Assembly: GCA_023417265.1 (NCBI GenBank)
Contig: JAEZFY010000143.1
Location: forward strand, 1 to 9,514
Reading direction: 5' to 3'
Length of the DNA: 9,514 bases
Source: Actinomycetes bacterium
Lineage (GTDB): Bacteria; Actinomycetota; Acidimicrobiia; Acidimicrobiales; Ilumatobacteraceae
In this document: positions 1-6,050 of the stretch, piece after piece
Layout of the letters: each line of letters opens with the position of its first letter
Position numbering within the stretch: the first letter of the stretch is position 1
The notes under the pieces: generated by a model
What the model saw: the letters and a program-made list of their open reading frames with translations, nothing else
What the model was told of the DNA's origin: nothing
The model's database searches: none
Program-made: the position numbers and the translations under genes

Positions 1-1309
1 GGCGAACGCGCGCGTCCCGGGCGTTGGCGAACACGATCCCGCCGAGCGCCAGCGACACCACCAGCGCGGGTACCACGACACCCACCCGGGCGTAGCGGGC
101 GACCGGCACCCCGGCGAGCCACGCCAGTGCCGCTGCGGCGAGGAGGGTCAGCACCGGCGCCACCGTGGCGAAGTAGCGATCGAGCGACGCCTGCGCGCTC
201 GCCCCGATCACGAACGCCACCGCCGCGTAGGCGGCGAGGTGGGCGTCGCGGCGGGCCCGCACCGACAGCGCCAGCACGAGCCCGAGCACGACCAGGCTGA
301 TCCACACGCCGATCGCCGCGGTGGCCCACCCGGTGCTGCCGAACACGGTCGGTTCGGGTACCTGCGGGCGGCGGAAGCCGGCGATCTGGAGCACGTGGTC
401 GACGTTGCGGTCCCACCGCCGCCACGTGTTGCGGATCGTGTTGCCCTCGTAGTTGGGCACGATCACGCTCGGCAGGCCGAACTTGATCGCCAGCGTGACG
501 ACGCCGGCGGCGACGTGCGGGAGCAGCACGCGTCCGGCGAGCCGCGCCAGGGCCCCGCGGTGGTGCCACGGGATCGCGCGCCACGCCGCGAGGAGGGCGA
601 CGAGTTGGGCGACGCCGATCGCGGCGACCATCGCCAAGCCTTCGCGGCGCACCTCGAACACGCACGCCGCCCACACGCCGAGCACGACCAGCGGCCAGAG
701 CCGGGCGGTGGGGTCGACCAAGCGGTTGCGGCGGACCAGGGTGTCGAGCCCGGCGAGGCCGACCCCGGCGGTGGCGAGGAACACCCACTCGGATTGGATC
801 AGGTCGCCCCACGACAGCAGCACGGGCGTCATCGCCACGGCCGGCACGCCCACGATCGCGGCCAGCGCGCCGATCCGGGGTCGCGCGAGCGCGTACCACG
901 CGCAGGCGAACACCACCGCCGCGACCACCTGCACGATCGTCAGGTCGTCGACGCCCGAGCCGACGAACGGGATCGCCAGGGCGAGCGCCAGCGGGAAGCC
1001 CCACGGGTACAGCGGCGGGCTGAACGGGGCCCCCGCCGAGCGGCTGACGGTGAACTCGTTGGCTCGGGCGACCTCCCCCGGGTTCAGGTGCAGCAGCCCT
1101 TCGGCCTGGCGGATGTACAGGGCCCAGTCGTCGCCCCACCAGTGGCCGGGGCGGCGGGCCGCGAGCATCACCGCCGCGATCGCGGCGACGACGAGCGCCA
1201 GCCCGGCTCCTGGACCGAAGCTGGCGACGTACCTCCAGGCCCGGCGGGCACGGCCGGGTGCCGCCGCGCCGGAGCCGGCGGCGGCGACGGGTTCGGGCGT
1301 GATGGTCAG
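1..1309 (-). CDS. Polytopic membrane glycosyltransferase, GT-C / family 39-like (3' end cut by window edge)
   Basis: An open minus-strand frame runs off the left edge; 436 codons are visible. The protein is strongly hydrophobic, with about 11-12 predicted membrane helices. Counting from the CTG at 1309, the features are a short basic N-terminus (about 1-33), helix 1 (about 36-51), then HWWGDDWALYI with the acidic pair D60-D61 in the first external loop. Later come GDLIQSEW (168-175), RREGLA (221-226) and DRYF (377-380). This layout resembles GT-C enzymes of the GT39/ArnT/RgtA-like group, which use polyprenyl-phosphate sugars outside the membrane; the acidic pair would be catalytic. Acceptor and donor cannot be told. 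The start is unresolved: no ATG, GTG or TTG occurs in frame before helix 1. A CTG (1307-1309) overlaps the upp stop as CTGA. An ATC (1301-1303) lies six bases after GGAGG. The first ATG (codon 48) would remove helix 1. Probably cotranscribed with upp, with no obvious functional link. Confidence 0.8.
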   Translation of the reverse strand, partial: MTITPEPVAAAGSGAAAPGRARRAWRYVASFGPGAGLALVVAAIAAVMLAARRPGHWWGDDWALYIRQAEGLLHLNPGEVARANEFTVSRSAGAPFSPPLYPWGFPLALALAIPFVGSGVDDLTIVQVVAAVVFACAWYALARPRIGALAAIVGVPAVAMTPVLLSWGDLIQSEWVFLATAGVGLAGLDTLVRRNRLVDPTARLWPLVVLGVWAACVFEVRREGLAMVAAIGVAQLVALLAAWRAIPWHHRGALARLAGRVLLPHVAAGVVTLAIKFGLPSVIVPNYEGNTIRNTWRRWDRNVDHVLQIAGFRRPQVPEPTVFGSTGWATAAIGVWISLVVLGLVLALSVRARRDAHLAAYAAVAFVIGASAQASLDRYFATVAPVLTLLAAAALAWLAGVPVARYARVGVVVPALVVSLALGGIVFANARDARVR

Positions 1310-1941
1310 CCTCCGGTGCCGAACTGCCGGTCGCCGGCGTCCCCCAACCCGGGCACGATGAACGCGTGCTCGTTGAGGTGGTCGTCGATCGCGGCGGTGA
1401 CGATGTGCACGTCGAGGTGCTCGTCACGGAGCCGCTGGATGCCCTCCGGGGCCGCCAGCGCACACACGACCGTGATCGTGCCGGTGGCGCCGCGGTCGTG
1501 CAGCAGGGCGATCGTGTGCACGAGCGAGCCGCCCGTGGCGAGCATCGGGTCGACGACGATCACGGGGCGGTTGGCGAGCGTCTCGGGGAGCCGGTTGACG
1601 TACGGCTTGGGCTGGAACGTCTCCTCGTCGCGGGAGATTCCGACGAACCCGACGTCGGCGTTCGGCATCAGGTCCTGGGCGGCGTGCACGAACCCCAGCC
1701 CGGCCCGCAGGATCGGCACGATCACCGGCTGCACGGCGAGCCGCTTGGTGGGCGCGGTGGTGAGCGGCGTGGTGACGGTGCCCTCGACGGTGCGCAGCGA
1801 TCGCGTCGCTTCGGCGATCAGGAGCGTGCCGATCCGTTCCAGGTTCTGGCGGAACAGGGCGTTGGGGGTGTCCTTGTCGCGGATCCGGGCGAGCGAGTCG
1901 GTGACCAGCGGATGGTCGACGAGCGTGACGGTGACGGGCAT
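1306..1941 (-). CDS. upp: Uracil phosphoribosyltransferase
   Basis: This cytosolic salvage enzyme joins uracil and PRPP to give UMP and pyrophosphate. The 211 residues match the usual length of about 208-210. The PRPP-binding loop is VDPMLATGG (130-138). The C-terminal uracil-binding signature FIVPGLGDAGDRQFGTG (194-210) is nearly complete, with Phe where many homologues have Tyr. PILRAGLGF (76-84) and TAAIDDHLNEHAF are also typical. The ATG at 1939-1941 is chosen because the family begins with this short V-x-L-V-D-H-P-L strand, and GGAG lies about eight bases upstream. The same frame stays open far upstream, but that stretch is antisense-type translation of add. The gene lies 29 bases after add and its TGA overlaps the proposed start of the membrane protein, so it sits in the middle of a likely three-gene unit. 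Identification is firm. Confidence 0.97.
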   Translation of the reverse strand: MPVTVTLVDHPLVTDSLARIRDKDTPNALFRQNLERIGTLLIAEATRSLRTVEGTVTTPLTTAPTKRLAVQPVIVPILRAGLGFVHAAQDLMPNADVGFVGISRDEETFQPKPYVNRLPETLANRPVIVVDPMLATGGSLVHTIALLHDRGATGTITVVCALAAPEGIQRLRDEHLDVHIVTAAIDDHLNEHAFIVPGLGDAGDRQFGTGG

Positions 1942-1970
1942 GGTGGGCTCCGGCGGGTGGGTTCGTGCGG

Positions 1971-3050
1971 TCAGAGCGTGCCGAGCGCGAGCTCGGCGTT
2001 GAGGAGCGCGTAGCGCGGCTTGATCAGGCCGTTGATGATCCGCAGCCGCTCGGGGAACGGGGCGAAGGCCGACTTCATCGCGTTCAGCGTCAACCACTCG
2101 AAGTCGTCGAGCGACCAGCCGAAGGCACGGTGCAGCTGGATCATCTCGTTGCTCATCGACGTGTCGCTCATCAGCCGGTTGTCGGTATTGACGGTGACGC
2201 GGAAGCGCAGCCGTCGGAGCATGCCGATCGGGTGCTCGGCGATCGAGTCGCAGACGCCGGTGTTGACGTTCGACGTGGGGCACAGCTCGAGGCAGATCCG
2301 CCGGTCGCGGACGTAGGCGGCGAGCCTGCCGAGCCGCTCGGCACCTTGCTCGCCCGCGATGTCGTCGACGATCCGCACACCGTGCCCGAGCCGGGCGGCG
2401 CCGCAGTACTGCACTGCTTCCCAGATCGACGGCAGGCCGAACGCCTCGCCGGCGTGGATCGTGGAGTGGAAGTTCTCGCGCATCACGTACTGGAAGGCGT
2501 CGAGGTGGCGGGTGGGCGGGTAGCCGGCCTCGGCCCCGGCGATGTCGAACCCGACCACGCCCTGGTCGCGGTTGGCGACGGCCAGTTCGGCGATCTCGAC
2601 CGAGCGTGCGGCGGTGCGCATCGCCGAGCAGATCGTGCCGATCGTCAGGTCGGTACCGGCGCGGCCCGACTCGAACCCGGCGAGGATCGCGTCGAGCACC
2701 TCCTGGAGCGTCAACCCCGCCTGCAGGCACAGCTCGGGCGCCATCCGCACCTCGGCATACACGACCCCGTCGGCGGCGAGGTCCTGGGCGCACTCGTGGG
2801 CCACCCGTTCGATCGCGTCCTTGTGCTGCATCACCCCGACGGTGTGGGCGAACGTCTCCAGGTAGAGCACGAGGTCGTTGCGCTTGGCACCCCGGTTGAA
2901 CCACTTCTGCAGCTCGGCGACGTCGGTGGTGGGCAGGTCGCGGTAGCCGTGCTCGGCGGCCAGTTCGGCGACCGTGGCCGGGCGGAGGCCGCCGTCGAGG
3001 TGGTCGTGGAGGAGCACCTTCGGTGCCCGCCGGATCAGGTCCTCGATCAT
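1971..3050 (-). CDS. add: Adenosine deaminase (canonical actinobacterial type)
   Basis: This zinc hydrolase converts adenosine or deoxyadenosine to inosine or deoxyinosine plus ammonia in the cytosol. It has 359 residues, normal for the family. Metal and catalytic motifs are all present: HDH (H15, H17), GFDIAGAE (167-174), HAGE (H199, E202), LGHG (H223) and NTD (D290). CPTSNVNTG (257-265) is the expected conserved strand. The residue after D290 is Asn, where the E. coli and mammalian enzymes have a second Asp; from memory, NTDNRLMS is usual in actinobacterial enzymes. The ATG at 3048-3050 gives the standard start a few residues before the HxH strand; no good Shine-Dalgarno is visible (only CGAG-like bases). 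It is first in a unit with upp and is divergent from the flavin-binding gene. It shares much of its sequence with the second deaminase at 3595-4668, so the two are paralogues. Substrate is inferred from motif conservation. Confidence 0.95.
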   Translation of the reverse strand: MIEDLIRRAPKVLLHDHLDGGLRPATVAELAAEHGYRDLPTTDVAELQKWFNRGAKRNDLVLYLETFAHTVGVMQHKDAIERVAHECAQDLAADGVVYAEVRMAPELCLQAGLTLQEVLDAILAGFESGRAGTDLTIGTICSAMRTAARSVEIAELAVANRDQGVVGFDIAGAEAGYPPTRHLDAFQYVMRENFHSTIHAGEAFGLPSIWEAVQYCGAARLGHGVRIVDDIAGEQGAERLGRLAAYVRDRRICLELCPTSNVNTGVCDSIAEHPIGMLRRLRFRVTVNTDNRLMSDTSMSNEMIQLHRAFGWSLDDFEWLTLNAMKSAFAPFPERLRIINGLIKPRYALLNAELALGTL

Positions 3051-3172
3051 CGCTCGGAGGGTAGCGCGGGCCGCTGCCGCCCGCTGATGGGCCGGAAGGC
3101 CCTAACGCTGGCGGGTGGCGCCGGGCACGATGGGCCCATGGCCACATCCGCTGGGGGCGGTGACGACGCCCG
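3051..3172. promoter_or_regulatory. Divergent intergenic region between add and the flavin-binding gene
   Basis: This 122-bp gap separates the two divergent starts, so promoters for both must lie here or inside the neighbouring genes. I cannot name a convincing -35/-10 pair on either strand; the region is as GC-rich as the genes. It holds an inverted repeat (3089-3102) and a possible 12-codon reading frame (3138-3176) running into the flavin-binding gene. Confidence 0.5.
3089..3102. repeat. Short inverted repeat in the divergent promoter region
   Basis: GGGCC (3089-3093) and GGCCC (3098-3102) form 5-bp arms around GGAA. It lies 39 bases from the add start and 71 from the flavin-binding start. 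It could be an operator half-site pair or a small hairpin. With 5-bp arms in GC-rich DNA it may also be chance. Confidence 0.3.
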
Positions 3173-3176
3173 ATGA
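3138..3176 (+). CDS. Possible 12-residue upstream reading frame (leader)
   Basis: An ATG at 3138 opens MATSAGGGDDAR and stops at TGA 3174-3176, which overlaps the ATG of the next gene as ATGA. The geometry would allow translational coupling to the flavin-binding gene. The peptide resembles nothing I recognise and has no regulatory codon run. A good ribosome site upstream is not evident. It may be a chance frame in a 5' leader. Confidence 0.2.
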   Translation: MATSAGGGDDAR

Positions 3177-3598
3177 GTGCCACCCTCGAACCGCTCTCGC
3201 ACGAGGAGTGCCTGGAACGCCTGGCGGCGGAGACCGTCGGGCGGATGGCCGTGCTCCACGAGGGCTACCCGGTGGTGGTCCCGGTGTCGTACCGGTTGGT
3301 GGAGCGCGACGGCGTGCACGTGATCGCGGTGCGCACGCGCCCGGGCAACCTGCTCGATCATCCCGGCGCGGCAGTCGGCTTCGAGATCGACGCGGTCGGC
3401 AACGACCGCCGCTCCGGGTGGAGCGTGCTCGTGCGCGGTGTGCTGCGGGTGGTCGAACCCGACGAGGTGCCCGACCCCGGCCCGGCGTTCGCCGCCGACC
3501 GCGACGCGTGGCGGGTGGTGGTGCCGTGGATGATCACCGGGAGGCGTTTACCCTCCGACGCCTCCCCGTGGCCGTTCGACCCGGAGGGCTACCTCTAG
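3173..3598 (+). CDS. Pyridoxamine 5'-phosphate oxidase-like, FMN-binding split-barrel protein
   Basis: This 141-residue protein fits the small actinobacterial group of PNPOx-like split barrels that bind FMN or a related flavin. Visible family features are an N-terminal helix (LSHEECLERLAAE, 8-20) and the strand pair VGRMAVLHEGYPVVVPVSY (22-40). Next come the turn RTRPGNLLDHP (54-64) and FEIDAVGNDRRSGWSVLVRG (70-89), where the SGWSV strand is characteristic. The C-terminus holds ITGRR (121-125). True PdxH is longer and has extra substrate-binding motifs, so vitamin B6 synthesis should not be assumed; a reductase, heme-related or nucleotide-cofactor role is equally open. The frame is closed by a stop at 3161-3163, so ATG 3173 is the first available start. 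It is the only plus-strand gene here, divergent from add and convergent with the second deaminase. Its TAG shares CTAG (3595-3598) with that gene's stop. Confidence 0.85.
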   Translation: MSATLEPLSHEECLERLAAETVGRMAVLHEGYPVVVPVSYRLVERDGVHVIAVRTRPGNLLDHPGAAVGFEIDAVGNDRRSGWSVLVRGVLRVVEPDEVPDPGPAFAADRDAWRVVVPWMITGRRLPSDASPWPFDPEGYL

Positions 3599-4668
3599 CC
3601 GGCCGCCGCCGCGTACCACGGGCGGACGTGCTCGCGGATCACGCGTTGGCGCACGTCGTACGGGGCGAAACCGGCCCCGATCGCGTTGGTGGCGAGCCGC
3701 TCGGCGTCGCCCGCCGTGAGCCCGAACGTGGTGATCACGCGTGCCAGCTCGCTGGACGGGGTGACGTTGCTCATCAGGCGGTTGTCGGTGTTGATGCCGA
3801 CGTTGAACCCGGCCCGCAGGAACGCCGCGACCGGGTGCTCGGCGAACGTCGCCACGGCACCGACCTGGACGTGGCAGGTGGGTGCCATCTCGAGATGGAT
3901 CTGGCGGTCGAGCACGTACTGGGCGAGCCGGCCGAGCCCGGCAATCTGCCGGTCGGCGCCGGCGCCCGACCACGCGACGTCTGCTTGGAGCCGTACGCCG
4001 TGACCGATCCGATGGGCGCCGTGGGCGAGCGCATCGTCGATCAGTTCGAGGTCGGGTGGCTCGGAGGCGTGCAGCGTGAGGTTCAGGTGGCGCTGGCGTG
4101 CGAAGGCGAGCGCCTCGGCGTGGAGCGAGGGCGGGAAACCGGTTTCGGCGCCGGCCAGGTCGAAGCCGACGACCTTGTCGTCGTTGTCGCGCAGGCGGTC
4201 GGCGAGTTCGGCGATCTCGAGCGCACGCCGCTCGGTGCGCATCGCACACAGGATCGCGTGGACGACGATCGGCCGGCTGGCGTCGGCTTCGCCGCGCCGG
4301 AACCCGGCGGTGACGGCGGTGACGACGCCCGCCAGGTCGAGCCCACCGGCGAGGTGCAGTTCCGGGGCGAAGCGCAGTTCGGCGTAGACGACGCCGTCGG
4401 CGGCGAGGTCGAGCACCGCTTCATAGGCGACCCGTTCGAGCTGCTCGGCGGTCTGCATCACCGCCAGGGTGTGCTCGAACGTGGCGAGGTACTGGAGCAG
4501 GTCCTTGGTGTCGGCCCCGCGCGTGAACCACGCCTGCAACTCGGCCGGATCGGTGGTGGGCAGGCGCCACCCGATCGCGTCGGCGAGCTCGAGCACGGTG
4601 GCGACCCGCAGGCCCCCGTCGAGGTGGTCGTGGAGCAGCGCCTTGGGCGCGGCGACGGTGTCGATCAA
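3595..4668 (-). CDS. Adenosine deaminase-family amidohydrolase (second, diverged paralogue)
   Basis: The 357-residue protein keeps the zinc and catalytic set: HDH (H13, H15), GFDLAGAE (168-175), HASE (H200, E203), IGHG (H223) and NTD (D295). Deamination of a 6-aminopurine nucleoside is therefore expected. It differs from the first paralogue in the active-site neighbourhood: HASEPPD replaces HAGEAFG, and MAPTCHVQVG (261-270) replaces LCPTSNVNTG. Substrate preference could therefore be shifted. The start is TTG (4666-4668), overlapping the permease stop as TTGA. It places MIDTVAAPKALLHDH in register with MIEDLIRRAPKVLLHDH of the first paralogue; no ATG fits. A GGGGCGGG stretch precedes it. As last gene of the transporter operon it would act on what the transporter brings in. 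Adenosine is the simplest substrate; another adenine nucleoside derivative is possible. Its TAG stop overlaps the convergent gene's stop. Confidence 0.9.
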   Translation of the reverse strand: MIDTVAAPKALLHDHLDGGLRVATVLELADAIGWRLPTTDPAELQAWFTRGADTKDLLQYLATFEHTLAVMQTAEQLERVAYEAVLDLAADGVVYAELRFAPELHLAGGLDLAGVVTAVTAGFRRGEADASRPIVVHAILCAMRTERRALEIAELADRLRDNDDKVVGFDLAGAETGFPPSLHAEALAFARQRHLNLTLHASEPPDLELIDDALAHGAHRIGHGVRLQADVAWSGAGADRQIAGLGRLAQYVLDRQIHLEMAPTCHVQVGAVATFAEHPVAAFLRAGFNVGINTDNRLMSNVTPSSELARVITTFGLTAGDAERLATNAIGAGFAPYDVRQRVIREHVRPWYAAAAG

Positions 4669-6050
4669 TGCCCGCCCCGGCGGTACGGCGTGCCCGCCGC
4701 GCGCGGTGGGCGCAAGCGTTGGGCGGCGAAGATCAGCACCAGCAGCACGAGCACGTACGGCATCGTGTTGGGCAGCCATGCCGCCGCCGAGTCGGTGGCG
4801 AGGTACCACACCAGGGCGATCAGGCCGAGCACGAGGGCGAGGATCGTCTGCCCACCGCTGCGCCCGCCGACCATCTGCACCATCCGCATGTACGACCCGG
4901 TCGGCGTGCCGAGGTCGGCCGCCGGGATGTCGGTCTCGGGCGCCTCCTTGCTGCGCCACAGCATCGCCGCGGTGACGAACAAGCCGATCGCGATCACCGC
5001 CAACAGCGCCCGTGTGGCGACCCCGCTGCCACTCGCATCGAAGTCGATCAGCGCCAGGCCGAACGGGTAGCTGAACAGCAACGAACCGAACAGGATGCCG
5101 AGCGCCCGCCAGTTGCCGAAGATCAACGCCGCCAGGCCGATGAACCCACGGCCGACGGTCTGCCCGCCGCGGTAGAGGCCGGACAGTTCGATCACGATGT
5201 ACGCCCCGGCCAGCCCGGCGAGCGCCCCGCTGATCATCACGGCGAGGTACTTGTGCCGGTACACGCCGATACCGAGCGACTCGCCGGCGTGCGGGTTCTC
5301 GCCGCACACCCGGATCCGCAGGCCGACCCGGGTGCGGTTGAGCATGAACGCCGAGAGCGGCACGAGCGCCAGCCCGAGCAAGGTGAACCAGCGCATGTTC
5401 GACACGAAGCCGAGTAACAGGTCGGCGACGTCGGAGATGAAGAAGATCTCCCAGTCGCGAACCGCATCGAGCGCGTCGGAGACGCCGCGGATCGTGAACG
5501 AGCCGGCGGTGCGGACCCGCGGGGACTGCGACACCGACCCGCCCTGCATCGCACCGAACACGCGCTCGGACAGGAACCGCGTGAGGCCGGGGGCGAGGAT
5601 GTTGATGGCCACGCCCGACACGATCTGGTCGACGCCGAACGTCACCGTCGCCACCGCGTGCAGCAAGCCGCCGAGGGCACCGCCGATCATGCCGGTGACG
5701 AGCCCCCACCAGGGCGAACCGAACTCGAGCGCGCCCCACGCCCCGCACCACGTACCGACGACCATCATCCCTTCGAGGCCGATGTTGACGACACCGGACC
5801 GTTCCGAGAACAGCCCGCCGAGGCCGGCCAACAGGATCGGGATCGACCAGCGCAGCATCGCGCTCGACGTGCCGGCCGACGTCAACAGCGACGTGCCGCT
5901 GGCTTCCTGGACGATCGCCAGGACGAGCATGCCGAGCGCGGCGAGCAGCGCCCAGCGGGCCCATGCCGGCAGGCCGGCGAAGCGGTCGACCCAGCCGCCC
6001 GGTGTGCGTTCGCCGGACGGCGCCGTGACCGTGCTCGATGAGACGTTCAC
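4665..6050 (-). CDS. Nucleoside-type ABC transporter permease 2 (NupQ/RnsD-like)
   Basis: This inner-membrane permease of the BPD_transp_2 family forms the channel with permease 1. The diagnostic segment is GLGGLFSERSGVVNIGLEGMM (76-96), which is typical of NupQ/YufQ proteins of BMP-dependent nucleoside importers. The cytoplasmic coupling-loop region is RIRVCGENPHAGESLGIGVYRHKY (245-268). LSGLYRGGQTVGRGFIGLAALIFGNW (289-314) is a conserved late segment. At 461 residues it is longer than the roughly 320 of B. subtilis NupQ. The excess is an extra N-terminal helix (about 33-49), a loop around 163-205, and a C-terminal tail with two more helices (about 401-417 and 428-444). The GTG start (6048-6050) overlaps the permease 1 stop as GTGA, with GGGGGTGG just upstream; no in-frame ATG fits better. 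Its TGA overlaps the next gene's TTG. Substrate is inferred from family and operon. Confidence 0.93.
   Translation of the reverse strand: MNVSSSTVTAPSGERTPGGWVDRFAGLPAWARWALLAALGMLVLAIVQEASGTSLLTSAGTSSAMLRWSIPILLAGLGGLFSERSGVVNIGLEGMMVVGTWCGAWGALEFGSPWWGLVTGMIGGALGGLLHAVATVTFGVDQIVSGVAINILAPGLTRFLSERVFGAMQGGSVSQSPRVRTAGSFTIRGVSDALDAVRDWEIFFISDVADLLLGFVSNMRWFTLLGLALVPLSAFMLNRTRVGLRIRVCGENPHAGESLGIGVYRHKYLAVMISGALAGLAGAYIVIELSGLYRGGQTVGRGFIGLAALIFGNWRALGILFGSLLFSYPFGLALIDFDASGSGVATRALLAVIAIGLFVTAAMLWRSKEAPETDIPAADLGTPTGSYMRMVQMVGGRSGGQTILALVLGLIALVWYLATDSAAAWLPNTMPYVLVLLVLIFAAQRLRPPRAAGTPYRRGGH

Noticed and set aside
239..2002. Long plus-strand open frame (587 codons) opposite the membrane protein and upp
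   Set aside because: Its product is rich in Arg, Asp, His, Pro and Gly with no domain. The minus strand encodes clear families over the same bases. This is a frame kept open by high GC.
3089..3102. GGGCC/GGCCC inverted repeat considered as a terminator
   Set aside because: The stem is only 5 bp with no T-run on either strand, and it lies between divergent starts, where no terminator is needed.
1306..3183. Reading upp as a 625-residue protein
   Set aside because: Sequence upstream of 1941 in this frame is a shadow of add. UPRT is normally about 210 residues and the ATG at 1941 has a ribosome site.
3173..3598. Naming the flavin-binding gene pdxH
   Set aside because: At 141 residues it is too short, and it lacks the C-terminal pyridoxine-phosphate motifs of true PdxH.
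3115..5070. Plus-strand open frame of 651 codons across the flavin-binding gene, deaminase and permease
   Set aside because: It crosses three recognised genes in the wrong frame or strand and has low-complexity composition. It is a GC shadow.
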